Part shown: positions 55,764 to 64,000 of the stretch, one piece after another | How positions within the stretch are numbered: position 1 is the first letter of the stretch | Layout: every line of letters starts with the position of its first letter | Assembly (NCBI RefSeq): GCF_001939045.1 | Contig: NZ_MKIM01000027.1 | Span: 744,001 to 808,000, forward strand | Reading direction: 5' to 3' | DNA length: 64,000 bases | Origin: Rhizobium oryziradicis | GTDB taxonomy: Bacteria > Pseudomonadota > Alphaproteobacteria > Rhizobiales > Rhizobiaceae | Made by a program: the position numbers and the translations under genes | Notes under the pieces: generated by a model | The model's input: the letters and a program-made list of their open reading frames with translations, nothing else | What the model was told of the DNA's origin: nothing | Database searches by the model: none

Positions 55764-57521
55764 ATGAACCTCTTCGCCGATTTCGAAAATCGAATCAAAA
55801 ACGCGCTCGAAAGCCTTGATATCGTAAAGGAAAAGCGAAGCGAGCTGTCTTTTGACAGGATTGTTGTCGAGCCGCCGCGCGATGCAAGCCACGGCGATGC
55901 AGCTACAAATGCGGCCATGGTGCTGGCCAAGCCGCTGGGCACAAACCCGCGCGCGCTGGCCGATCTTCTGGGCGAAAAGCTCAAAGAGGATGCCGATGTT
56001 GCCGAGGTATCCGTTGCCGGGCCTGGATTTTTGAATATTCGTCTGTCTGTTGCATACTGGCAACGCTTGCTGGCCTCGGTGATTACCGAGAGCGAAGCCT
56101 ATGGCCGCTCAGGCGTGGGCGAGGGCCGCAAGGTCAACGTGGAATATGTCTCCGCCAACCCGACTGGTCCCATGCATGTGGGCCATTGCCGAGGTGCTGT
56201 GGTGGGCGATGCGCTGGCTAATCTGCTGTCGTTTGCGGGCTTTGATGTCACCAAGGAATATTACATCAATGATGCGGGATCGCAGATTGATGTGTTGGCG
56301 CGCTCTGTGTTTATTCGCTATCGTGAAGCGCTGGGCGAGAGTGTGGGCGAAATTCCCGCAGGTCTTTATCCGGGTGATTACCTTATTCCGGTCGGCGAGG
56401 CGCTGGCCAAGGAATATGGTGTTCGGCTGCACAATATGCCGGAAGAACAGTGGATGGCGATTGTCAAGGATCGCGCCATTGATGCGATGATGGCGATGAT
56501 CCGCGATGATCTGGCTGCCCTGAATGTGCACCATGATCTGTTTTACTCGGAGCGCAAATTGCATGAAAATGGCGCAGCCGCCATTCGCACTGCCATCAAT
56601 GATCTGACATTCAAGGGTCATGTCTATCGTGGCACACTGCCGCCACCAAAGGGGCAGTTGCCGGAGGATTGGGAAGACCGTGAACAGACCTTGTTCCGTT
56701 CCACCGAAGTGGGTGACGACATGGACCGTCCGTTGATCAAATCGGATGGCAGCTACACCTATTTTGCCGCCGACGTTGCTTATTTCAAAGATAAGTTTGA
56801 TCGCGGTTTCGATCAGATGATCTATGTGCTTGGGGCAGACCATGGCGGCTACGTCAAGCGGTTAGAGGCGGTTGCGCGCGCGGTGTCGGATGGCAAGGCC
56901 AAGCTGACCGTGTTGCTGTGCCAGATGGTGAAGCTGCTGCGCGATGGCGAACCGGTGAAGATGTCCAAACGCTCCGGTGACTTTGTGACGCTGCGTGATG
57001 TGGTGGAAGAAGTTGGCCGTGATTCGGTGCGCTTCATGATGTTGTATCGTAAAAGCAGCGAAACATTGGACTTTGATTTTGCCAAAGTCACAGAGCAGTC
57101 CAAGGACAATCCGGTGTTTTACGTGCAGTATGCCCATGCCCGTTGCATGTCCATTTTCCGTCAGGCTTTTGAAGCGTTTGGCGAGATGGATTTGTCGGCT
57201 AAAACCCTTGCAGAATCAGTGGCTGAGATCACTGATCCGGCAGAAATGCAGTTGATCGCCAAGCTTGCGGAATATCCGCGAATCGTTGAATCTGCGGCCC
57301 TGTCCATGGAGCCACATCGCATCGCATTTTACCTGTATGATCTTGCCAGTTCTTTCCATGCGCATTGGAATAAAGGTAAGGATCGTCCGGAATTACGATT
57401 TGTTAACGATAAAAATAGACAATCAACCCTTGCCAGACTTGGGCTGGTGCATGCTGTCGCTGCTGTATTGAAGTCTGGTCTCGGTATTACGGGCACAGAT
57501 GCTCCTTCGGAAATGCGATAG
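55764..57521 (+). CDS. argS: arginyl-tRNA synthetase
   Basis: 585 residues from ATG 55764. Class I HIGH motif in [21 protein letters not shown]-terminal Arg_S additional domain ([13 protein letters not shown] start), KMSKR-type loop [16 protein letters not shown], and the DALR anticodon domain ending in [15 protein letters not shown]. It charges tRNA-Arg. The SPOR gene follows after 66 nt. Confidence 0.96.
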   Translation: MNLFADFENRIKNALESLDIVKEKRSELSFDRIVVEPPRDASHGDAATNAAMVLAKPLGTNPRALADLLGEKLKEDADVAEVSVAGPGFLNIRLSVAYWQRLLASVITESEAYGRSGVGEGRKVNVEYVSANPTGPMHVGHCRGAVVGDALANLLSFAGFDVTKEYYINDAGSQIDVLARSVFIRYREALGESVGEIPAGLYPGDYLIPVGEALAKEYGVRLHNMPEEQWMAIVKDRAIDAMMAMIRDDLAALNVHHDLFYSERKLHENGAAAIRTAINDLTFKGHVYRGTLPPPKGQLPEDWEDREQTLFRSTEVGDDMDRPLIKSDGSYTYFAADVAYFKDKFDRGFDQMIYVLGADHGGYVKRLEAVARAVSDGKAKLTVLLCQMVKLLRDGEPVKMSKRSGDFVTLRDVVEEVGRDSVRFMMLYRKSSETLDFDFAKVTEQSKDNPVFYVQYAHARCMSIFRQAFEAFGEMDLSAKTLAESVAEITDPAEMQLIAKLAEYPRIVESAALSMEPHRIAFYLYDLASSFHAHWNKGKDRPELRFVNDKNRQSTLARLGLVHAVAAVLKSGLGITGTDAPSEMR

Positions 57522-57587
57522 TCTTGACACCAATAACCCACATTGCTCTGGCAAGCCGATTGTCGCGTAGCGAGTGGAAATAAAGTG

Positions 57588-60206
57588 ATGGTGCAAAAAC
57601 CGGCCTCGTACAATAGGGACCCAGCAAGCAATGCTTTTGCGGATGATGATCCGCTGGCAGAGCTTGCTCGCCTTGTGGGGTATGATGCACCCCGCTCCGA
57701 TCGCCAGCAACAGCCTCGGGTGGAGCCGGAAATGTCGGCCAGCCACTTAGGTGTAAGCCATGCAGATCCCAGCCCAGCTGGCACTGGCTACGTAGCACCG
57801 CGCCAACCGGCTGATCACTTTGAGGATTCGGCGCATCTTCGTTCAGCTTACAACGACGAGCGGCAGCGTTTGTCTGTATTTGAGCCCGTTTCTTTTGGAT
57901 CATCCCCCGCAAGAGCAGTGCCGCAAGATGACGGCGTCAGCAGTGAGAGTGATCTGGCTGATGAACTGCTGTGGTCAATGGGGGAAGTGGCTGCCGAGCC
58001 GCAGCGCTCGCCATCGGGTGGCGCGGATGCATCCGAGGGCTATAACCGCTTTCGCCTGCCTCTTGCCAATTTTAATCCTGTTCCATCAACGCCCACCCGG
58101 CGCGATGAGCCGCCGATGCAGCGGTCAGAGGCCTTGTACAAGCCTGCGTCTGAGCCCGAGCCTGATCAATGGGCGGTGGCGTCTGAGCCGCCAGTCGTTC
58201 GCCCCACCGCGCCGGTCTATGCTGCACCATCCTCTCCTGCAGCCGCTTCAGAGCGCCATCGGGAGCCGGATTTTGACAGCTATCCTGTGTCGGAAACGCC
58301 GACACCAGATCTGTCCTTTTCCATAGAGTCCGAGCATCGCCCGGCTCCTGCTGCTTTTCCAGAGCCAGTGTTTGAAGCGCCAGCAAAGCGTGAAGCGCCA
58401 AATTTCTTCAATGAGCCCTCCTTTCATGTAGAAGAGCCGCGTGTTGCGCAGACCTTCGGGGCAGAGCCGCAGATGGCTTCGTCTCCGGCCGGTGAGGATG
58501 ATTTCTTTGCGGGTGATCTGGAACTGGATCTCGCCGAGATCGAATTGGACTTGGCTGACATGGAGCCAGAACCCGTGCTCGCGCGTGCGGCTTCACAGCC
58601 TGTACCTGCGCAAGCACCGATTTCTAGCGCGCCAGAGCCCGTTTATCAGGCACCAAAGCCAGCACAGGCTGCTGCGCAAGTGCCTCAGCCTGATTATCGG
58701 GCACCTTCTCATGACGCGCAGCAGGATTTGCCTGCTCCGCCATTGCCTTTTGATGCGTCGGCAATTTCAGACCAGGATGAGCATTTAGAGGTCATTGCTC
58801 ATCTGGATGTGCCGGATCTGCCGCCGCCAGAAGAAGAAAAGCCGGTTAATTATGTAACCGAATATGATTTTGATATTGATGCCGAGTTGGCAAACCTGCT
58901 CGACAAAACCGCCGAGCAACAGGCACAGCAGCCCGCACCTGCGGCGCATCAGGCTCCCGCTGCGGTCGCTGCATCTGCCCAGATGCCGCAGCCGAAAAAC
59001 AGCCTGAGTGATGACTTCGACGTGTTTGAAAAGGCGCTTGAGGAGGATTTCCGGCGCACGCTTGATACGCAATATAATTTCGGTGCCAAAAAGGCGGGTG
59101 CTTTGCCCGAGGTGCCAGAGATTGACGATGAGGAATTTGAAGAGGAAGAGCGATCTTCTTCGCGCCGGTGGATTGCGATTGCTGCGGCCGCTGCGATTGT
59201 GCTTGTGGGCGGTGGCGGTGTCTTTGCCTGGATGAAGAGCGGTGGCGGTGAGATTCTTGGCGGTGGTGAACCCAAAATCGTGATGGCCGATAAGGATCCG
59301 GTGAAGGTTGTTCCCGCCAATCCGGGTGGAAAATCGGTGCCCAATCAGAACAAGGCGGTTTATGATCGCGTGTCTGGTGCAACGACGGATCAGCCTGCAC
59401 AAAAAAATCTGATCTCGCAGGATGAAGAGCCGATGGATGTTGCCCAGCGGACATTGGGGCCGGACAATCTGCCACTTGATGACGAAGGTGGCGGTGCCAA
59501 TGCGGAAGCGGGGGCAAATCCTGCGAATGGTGGTGCGACCAATAGTGCAAACAACGGCGATGAAAACCTGTCGCCTCGTCGGGTAAAAACCATGATCGTG
59601 CGCCCGGACGGAACGTTGGTAGCACAGGATGATTTGGCGAATGCTGGCACCCAGACCGCCAACGCCGCACCGGGGACAGCGACACCTGCTGCGACCCCGG
59701 CTTCAACAACAGCATCAACGACGGGCCAATCCGTTGGAGATTTGCTGGCGTCGGGTGAGGCGCAGCCAGACGCGGCAGCGGCGACCGCCGATGATTTTGC
59801 CGGCGTGCCTGCACCCAATATGCCCGTGCCAATGACGCGGCCAACGCAGACGGCGTCTGCCCAGCCAGCTGCTGAAAAGCCAGCCACTGAAAAGCTTGTG
59901 GCTCCGTCTGGCGCGGCGCAAGCCGCTGTCACCACGCCCGTGGCCTCAACCTCGACAGCGCCGGGAGAGTATCTGATACAGATTTCCTCCTTGCCGACCG
60001 AGGCGGATGCACAGAAGAGCTATAAGAATCTGTCGACCAAATATAGCAGCGTGATTGGTGGTCGCGGCATGAACATCAAGGCGGCAGAGGTGGCAGGCAA
60101 GGGTACCTATTATCGGGTGCGGATTCCTGCGGGCAGCAAGGATGCGGCAGTTTCGCTGTGCGAACGCTATCGGGCGGCTGGCGGAAGCTGCATGGTTGTC
60201 CGCTAA
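57588..60206 (+). CDS. membrane-anchored SPOR-domain protein
   Basis: 872 residues from ATG 57588. A very long disordered, acidic, Pro/Ala-rich cytoplasmic region (about 1-520) precedes one membrane segment (about 526-548, WIAIAAAAAIVLVGGGGVFA), a periplasmic linker, and a C-terminal SPOR domain (about 790-872, EYLIQISSLPTEADAQKSYK ending GGSCMVVR). SPOR domains bind denuded peptidoglycan at the septum, so a role in division or polar growth is likely. It lies between argS and nagZ, as in related genomes, and ends at a strong terminator. Confidence 0.85.
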   Translation: MVQKPASYNRDPASNAFADDDPLAELARLVGYDAPRSDRQQQPRVEPEMSASHLGVSHADPSPAGTGYVAPRQPADHFEDSAHLRSAYNDERQRLSVFEPVSFGSSPARAVPQDDGVSSESDLADELLWSMGEVAAEPQRSPSGGADASEGYNRFRLPLANFNPVPSTPTRRDEPPMQRSEALYKPASEPEPDQWAVASEPPVVRPTAPVYAAPSSPAAASERHREPDFDSYPVSETPTPDLSFSIESEHRPAPAAFPEPVFEAPAKREAPNFFNEPSFHVEEPRVAQTFGAEPQMASSPAGEDDFFAGDLELDLAEIELDLADMEPEPVLARAASQPVPAQAPISSAPEPVYQAPKPAQAAAQVPQPDYRAPSHDAQQDLPAPPLPFDASAISDQDEHLEVIAHLDVPDLPPPEEEKPVNYVTEYDFDIDAELANLLDKTAEQQAQQPAPAAHQAPAAVAASAQMPQPKNSLSDDFDVFEKALEEDFRRTLDTQYNFGAKKAGALPEVPEIDDEEFEEEERSSSRRWIAIAAAAAIVLVGGGGVFAWMKSGGGEILGGGEPKIVMADKDPVKVVPANPGGKSVPNQNKAVYDRVSGATTDQPAQKNLISQDEEPMDVAQRTLGPDNLPLDDEGGGANAEAGANPANGGATNSANNGDENLSPRRVKTMIVRPDGTLVAQDDLANAGTQTANAAPGTATPAATPASTTASTTGQSVGDLLASGEAQPDAAAATADDFAGVPAPNMPVPMTRPTQTASAQPAAEKPATEKLVAPSGAAQAAVTTPVASTSTAPGEYLIQISSLPTEADAQKSYKNLSTKYSSVIGGRGMNIKAAEVAGKGTYYRVRIPAGSKDAAVSLCERYRAAGGSCMVVR

Positions 60207-60224
60207 GATCATTCTGGACGATCT

Positions 60225-60259
60225 AAAAGGGGCTGTTTCGCTGGAAACGGCCCCTTTTT
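60225..60259 (+). terminator. terminator of the argS-SPOR unit
   Basis: AAAAGGGGCTGTTTC (60225-60239) pairs with GAAACGGCCCCTTTT (60244-60258), loop GCTG, with one G-T pair, followed by more T. A very strong intrinsic terminator. Confidence 0.9.
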
Positions 60260-60336
60260 GTCGTTTTTGCGCTGTTTTCTGTGCATGATCACAGCTTGCC
60301 TCTCGGCTTTTGCCAAAGCTTCATTATTGTCACGGC

Positions 60337-61353
60337 ATGACCCACGCAAAAGCAATGATTTTGGGCTGTTCAGGCCCCGTTCTCACTCCGGATGAAAAAG
60401 CCTTTTTTGGCGATCATCAGCCTTGGGGTTTTATTCTGTTTGGCCGAAACTGTGTTGACGCCACCCAGATCAGTGATCTGGTGGCTTCCATGCGTGAAAC
60501 GGTTGGCGGGCGCAATGCACCTGTGCTGATCGATCAGGAGGGCGGGCGTGTACAGCGCATTCGCGAGCCCATGTGCCAGCGCTACCCATCGGGCGCAGAC
60601 ATTGGCGCGCTTTACCGGCAGGATCGTGAGAAGGGTCTGCGGGCCGCCTGGCTTATGTCGCGTCTGCACGCTTTTGATTTGCTGCGCTTCGGTATCAATG
60701 TGGATTGCCTGCCGGTGTTGGATGTGCCGGTGGAGGGTGCTAATAATGTCATTGGCAATCGCGCCTATGGCACAGACCCGAAGACCGTGGGCGAGATTGG
60801 CGAGGCCGCAGCGGCAGGCCTATCGGCGGGCGGCGTTTTGCCGGTGATGAAACACATTCCCGGTCATGGCCGGGGCATGGCCGATTCGCATCACGAATTG
60901 CCGGTGGTCACCGCCAGTCGGGCCGAGCTTGAGGCCCATGACTTTCCACCGTTCCAACGGCTGAAAGGTGAATTGATGGCGATGACCGCGCATGTGGTCT
61001 ATTCCGCCTATGATCCGATCTATACCGCCTCGACCTCCACCACCGTGATTAATGAGGTTATTCGCGGCACGATTGGCTTCCAGGGCCTGCTGATGAATGA
61101 TGATATTTCCATGAATGCGCTGAAGGGCACAATCGCAGAGCGCGCCGCCGCTGTGGTTGCGGCTGGCAATGACGTTTTGCTCCATTGCCACGGCATCATG
61201 GAGGAAATGGTGCAGGTGGCGGCTCATGCTCCGGTTTTGGCCTATGCGGCATTGCAAAGAGCGCAGGCGGTTGAAGCGGCTTTTGGACCCGGCGATGGTG
61301 CTGATGAGCAAGCCTTGCGTGATGAGTTTCATGCGCTGATCGCGGTGTCGTGA
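60337..61353 (+). CDS. nagZ: beta-N-acetylhexosaminidase (GH3)
   Basis: 338 residues from ATG 60337. GH3 signatures: DQEGGRVQRI, the KHIPGHGRGMADSHHELPVV loop with catalytic His, and MNDDISMNALKG with the nucleophile Asp. It removes GlcNAc from peptidoglycan fragments during recycling. It begins the nagZ-scpA-scpB-tat gene group; its stop overlaps the scpA start region. Confidence 0.93.
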   Translation: MTHAKAMILGCSGPVLTPDEKAFFGDHQPWGFILFGRNCVDATQISDLVASMRETVGGRNAPVLIDQEGGRVQRIREPMCQRYPSGADIGALYRQDREKGLRAAWLMSRLHAFDLLRFGINVDCLPVLDVPVEGANNVIGNRAYGTDPKTVGEIGEAAAAGLSAGGVLPVMKHIPGHGRGMADSHHELPVVTASRAELEAHDFPPFQRLKGELMAMTAHVVYSAYDPIYTASTSTTVINEVIRGTIGFQGLLMNDDISMNALKGTIAERAAAVVAAGNDVLLHCHGIMEEMVQVAAHAPVLAYAALQRAQAVEAAFGPGDGADEQALRDEFHALIAVS

Positions 61354-62222
61354 TGGTTGATCCTGGCGCGCCAGCTATGGTGACCACCACGGATGTGCCG
61401 ATGGACAAGCTGTGGCAAGAGGGCAGTGCTGTCGAGCGTGTCAGCGAAGACGAGGCCTTGCTGATTGACGTTGCCGGTTTTGAAGGCCCGCTCGATCTGT
61501 TGCTGTTTTTGGCCCGCAATCAAAAGGTCGATCTGTCGCGTATTTCTGTTTTGGCGTTGGCCGAGCAATATTTGATTTTCGTGGAAAAGGCCCGCAGTAT
61601 CCGGCTGGAGCTGGCGGCAGATTATCTGGTGATGGCGGCATGGCTGGCCTATCTGAAATCGCGGCTGCTGATTCCGCAGCAGGCCAAGGATGATGAGCCT
61701 TCGGGCGAGGAAATGGCTGCGGCCCTGTCGTTTCGCCTGAAGCGGCTGGAGGCGATGCGTGATGCTGCCGGGCGGCTGGTGAACCGCAATCGGCTGGGGC
61801 GCGATGTGTTTGTGCGTGGTGCGCCGGAGCACGTGCCGGATAGAATGCACTCTTCCTATGACGCCAGCCTTTATGATCTTTTGTCTGCCTATGCCAATTT
61901 GCGCCAGCGACAAGCGTTCACGCAGGTCACAATTGAGCGCAGACGCGTGTGGTCGCTGGTGGATGCCCGCACCATGCTCAACCGTATGATCGGTGAGATT
62001 AGCGATTGGACGGCGCTCAATCACTATTTGCTGCAATATCTGACGGATCCCACTGAGCGCGTCACCGCCATGGCCAGCGCATTTGCGGCGTCGCTGGAAC
62101 TGGTGCGCGAGGGCAAGCTGGAAATTCGTCAAGACGGAGCCTTTCAGCCGATTTTCATGCGCGGTGGCAATGGCCGCATGGCAGATGGCAGTCTTGCCGT
62201 CGCTGCCGCTCAACAGGGCTGA
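61353..62222 (+). CDS. scpA: segregation and condensation protein A
   Basis: 289 residues from ATG 61353, which overlaps the nagZ stop (GTGATGG). The N-terminal kleisin motif FEGPLDLLLFLARNQKVDLS and the C-terminal winged helix are clear. It bridges the SMC heads and binds ScpB. Confidence 0.93.
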   Translation: MVDPGAPAMVTTTDVPMDKLWQEGSAVERVSEDEALLIDVAGFEGPLDLLLFLARNQKVDLSRISVLALAEQYLIFVEKARSIRLELAADYLVMAAWLAYLKSRLLIPQQAKDDEPSGEEMAAALSFRLKRLEAMRDAAGRLVNRNRLGRDVFVRGAPEHVPDRMHSSYDASLYDLLSAYANLRQRQAFTQVTIERRRVWSLVDARTMLNRMIGEISDWTALNHYLLQYLTDPTERVTAMASAFAASLELVREGKLEIRQDGAFQPIFMRGGNGRMADGSLAVAAAQQG

Positions 62223-62226
62223 GACA

Positions 62227-62943
62227 ATGACAACGGACGATCATGACGACGGGCAAAATCTGCAACAGCCATCGGCGGATTTAAGCGAGATCCGCCAGCG
62301 TGAAGCTGCTCGAATTGCTGAAGCGCTGGTTTTTGCCTCGGCAGAGCCGGTGTCTGAGAGCTTTTTGGCAGAGCGCTTGCCGCGCAACACCGATGTTGGC
62401 GCGCTGATGCGCAGCTTGCAGGCCGATTACGCGCCGCGCGGGGTGAATTTGCTACGCATTGACGGGCATTGGGCGTTTCGCACCGCGGCGGATCTGGCCT
62501 TTGCGATTCGCAAAGAGGAGAGCGAGGTCAAAAAACTGTCGCGGGCGGCGTTGGAAGTGTTGGCCATTATTGCCTATCACCAGCCCGTCACACGCGCCGA
62601 GATCGAAGATGTTCGCGGTGTGCAAACGTCCAAAGGCACAATCGATGTGTTGCTGGAAGCGGGCTGGGTGCGGTTTCGCGGCCGCAGGCGCACGCCGGGC
62701 CGGCCGGTGACCTTTGGGACGACGCGGGATTTTCTTGACCACTTCGGCTTGGAAGAAATCAGAGACCTGCCAGGCATGGAAGAGCTCAAAGGGGCGGGGT
62801 TGTTAACGGGCCGCATCCCGGCCAATTTTCATGTGCCCATGCCAACCGATGGTGTGGATCTGAACGAAGACGAAGATCCCATCACGCAACTCGATCTGGA
62901 AGAGTTGGGTTTGCTCACGCCTCTTGATGAAAGAAATGACTGA
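62227..62943 (+). CDS. scpB: segregation and condensation protein B
   Basis: 238 residues from ATG 62227. Double winged-helix protein with AARIAEALVFASAEPVSESF and SRAALEVLAIIAYHQPVTRA, then GRRRTPGRPVTFGTTRDFLD. It forms the SMC-ScpAB complex for chromosome segregation. The acidic C-terminal tail is usual in Alphaproteobacteria. Confidence 0.93.
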   Translation: MTTDDHDDGQNLQQPSADLSEIRQREAARIAEALVFASAEPVSESFLAERLPRNTDVGALMRSLQADYAPRGVNLLRIDGHWAFRTAADLAFAIRKEESEVKKLSRAALEVLAIIAYHQPVTRAEIEDVRGVQTSKGTIDVLLEAGWVRFRGRRRTPGRPVTFGTTRDFLDHFGLEEIRDLPGMEELKGAGLLTGRIPANFHVPMPTDGVDLNEDEDPITQLDLEELGLLTPLDERND

Positions 62944-63064
62944 TTTTGCCTGACAATCGCGTGAAATGTGCTGTGCATGTTGATGGTGTGGTCTTGGCGG
63001 CTTGCCTCTGTCGTTTTACCATGCCAAGCATGCGTGTAATTGTTGTTTGAAAAAGACGTGCAGA

Positions 63065-63084
63065 GATCTTACATGCGTAAGATC
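63065..63084 (+). promoter_or_regulatory. 8-bp hairpin in the tatA leader
   Basis: GATCTTAC (63065-63072) pairs perfectly with GTAAGATC (63077-63084) around ATGC, 20 nt before the tatA start and just upstream of its ACAGGAG ribosome site. It may affect tatA translation or mRNA processing. Confidence 0.4.
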
Positions 63085-63104
63085 AAGGAAACAGGAGCGG
63101 GATC

Positions 63105-63299
63105 ATGGGATCTTTTAGTATGTGGCATTGGCTGATCGTTCTTGCGATCGTGCTGTTGTTGTTTGGTCGCGGTAAGATTCCCGATCTGATGGGCGACGTT
63201 GCCAAGGGCATCAAAAGTTTCAAAAAGGGCATGGCGGATGATGATGCCCCGGAGAAGCCGTCACAGACGGTGGACCACAAGGCTGACGATCATAAGTGA
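63105..63299 (+). CDS. tatA: Tat translocase subunit TatA
   Basis: 64 residues. One N-terminal membrane helix ([20 protein letters not shown]), then the [20 protein letters not shown] amphipathic helix diagnostic of TatA/E, and an acidic/basic tail. It forms the twin-arginine translocation pore. The ribosome site is ACAGGAG. Confidence 0.95.
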   Translation: MGSFSMWHWLIVLAIVLLLFGRGKIPDLMGDVAKGIKSFKKGMADDDAPEKPSQTVDHKADDHK

Positions 63300-63317
63300 T
63301 CGTTGAATAAATCTGCG

Positions 63318-63341
63318 CACAGGCGAGATTGTTCGCCTGTG
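63318..63341 (+). promoter_or_regulatory. intercistronic hairpin between tatA and tatB
   Basis: CACAGGCGA (63318-63326) pairs perfectly with TCGCCTGTG (63333-63341), loop GATTGT, no T run. It could protect the tatA 3' end and lower tatB expression, matching the known excess of TatA over TatB. Confidence 0.5.
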
Positions 63342-63393
63342 AATATGACGTGAATAGGTCGCCGCTTGGCCGACGGCTTCGGGAGCCTGAAGA

Positions 63394-63993
63394 ATGCTGG
63401 ACATTGGCTGGAGCGAATTGCTGGTCATTGCGGTCATTTTGATCGTGGTGGTGGGTCCAAAAGACTTGCCTCCGATGCTGCGCGCATTCGGAAAAATGAC
63501 AACGCGCTTGCGCAAGACGGCGGGCGAGTTTCGCGCGCAGTTCGATGATGCCCTGCGCGAAGCCGATATGGATGATTTGCGCAAAACCATAGGCGATGCG
63601 CAAAAGCTCAATCCCGCCAATGCACTTCGCGACGCCATGAACCCGCTGCGGCAGATGGGGGCCGATATAAAGGCCGATTTGCAGCGCGCCACGCATGTCG
63701 ATCATTTTCCTCTTGCCGATGCGAGTGGAATTGCTGCAAGCGACCAGCCACTCGTGCCAATGACGGATGCCGATTTTCCGCCTCTTGGCCCGATTGACAA
63801 TCCACATCCATCGCAGTTTTCGCCGCGCGGGTCGGCATCTAGCCATAATCAGCGCGGTGGCAGTGGTGTGGGAAAATCTGCCCGCTCAAGACGTGAATTG
63901 ATTGTAACGCCGTCATCAGTGGCTCATGCGAGCGCCAAAGCCGCCTCAAGGTCTGCTGTTCGGAGAGCTTTCCGCAAAAGTGACCGTTCGTAA
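63394..63993 (+). CDS. tatB: Tat translocase subunit TatB
   Basis: 199 residues. Membrane helix (IGWSELLVIAVILIVVVGPK), the GPKDLPPMLRAFGKMTTRLR hinge and amphipathic helix, then a long charged and low-complexity tail. With TatC it forms the signal-peptide receptor. tatC is expected just beyond the window end. Confidence 0.94.
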   Translation: MLDIGWSELLVIAVILIVVVGPKDLPPMLRAFGKMTTRLRKTAGEFRAQFDDALREADMDDLRKTIGDAQKLNPANALRDAMNPLRQMGADIKADLQRATHVDHFPLADASGIAASDQPLVPMTDADFPPLGPIDNPHPSQFSPRGSASSHNQRGGSGVGKSARSRRELIVTPSSVAHASAKAASRSAVRRAFRKSDRS

Positions 63994-64000
63994 TACCTGA

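Noticed and set aside
1-64000. CRISPR arrays
   Set aside because: No series of identical 24-40-bp repeats with regular spacers is visible; the only regular short arrays are the iterons.

Overview
The window is from an alphaproteobacterium of the order Rhizobiales (Hyphomicrobiales). The evidence is the host gene content and order on the right-hand side: a pcm-like methyltransferase, a PopZ/DUF2497 polar protein, valS, a periplasmic Sel1-repeat regulator that closely resembles ExoR of Sinorhizobium/Agrobacterium, xthA, dgt, argS, a SPOR-domain protein, nagZ, scpA, scpB, tatA and tatB. I do not assign a genus.

Layout. (1) Positions 1-1860 hold the end of one phage-derived element (element A). 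It reads leftward and runs off the window: a small early gene, a replication initiator with three 16-bp iterons at exact 23-bp spacing, a zinc-finger protein, a cos-like DNA element and the start of one more gene. No integrase or repressor for A is visible. (2) A tRNA-Cys gene (1880-1953) is the attachment site of a second, apparently intact 41.5-kb prophage (element B, 1937-43440). B is bounded by a perfect 30-bp direct repeat and flanked inside by GTGTGGCA arm-type repeats. (3) Positions 43441-64000 are ordinary chromosome.

Prophage B. The leftward int operon and a divergent repressor/Cro-like switch share a palindromic operator (consensus AGGGAYATGTCCCT, five copies). The operators sit inside the -35/-10 spacers or on the -10 boxes of three promoters, and the repressor and Cro-like mRNAs look leaderless. 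The early rightward genes encode a ParB-MT-A70 fusion methyltransferase, a cytosine-C5-methylase-like protein, two small unknowns, a replication initiator with an internal hairpin/iteron origin, and a NusG-like antiterminator. HNH endonuclease and a cos-like element follow, then a 1.9-kb reverse-strand cargo insertion of unknown membrane and secreted proteins. The late operon is HK97-like: terS, terL, portal, protease, capsid, connectors, tail tube, tail chaperone with a probable -1 frameshift, tape measure, tail tip, fibres, endolysin and holin. The last 8 kb before attR is accessory: a Dam-like methylase, an AT-rich membrane protein of unknown function, a BrnT/BrnA toxin-antitoxin pair, a single-chain type IIG restriction-modification enzyme, a small phage-type protein and a secreted alpha/beta hydrolase.

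How it works together. B encodes four DNA methyltransferase domains, two toxin-antitoxin-like pairs and one complete restriction enzyme, so much of its accessory DNA appears devoted to modifying or protecting DNA and to lysogen fitness. The best candidates for undescribed biology are the AT-rich two-TM protein at 36.5-37.6 kb, the reverse-strand trio at 11.7-13.6 kb, the origins inside the replication genes, and the operator/leaderless-promoter switch. All functional statements rest on reading the sequence and on recalled protein families; no database search was run.
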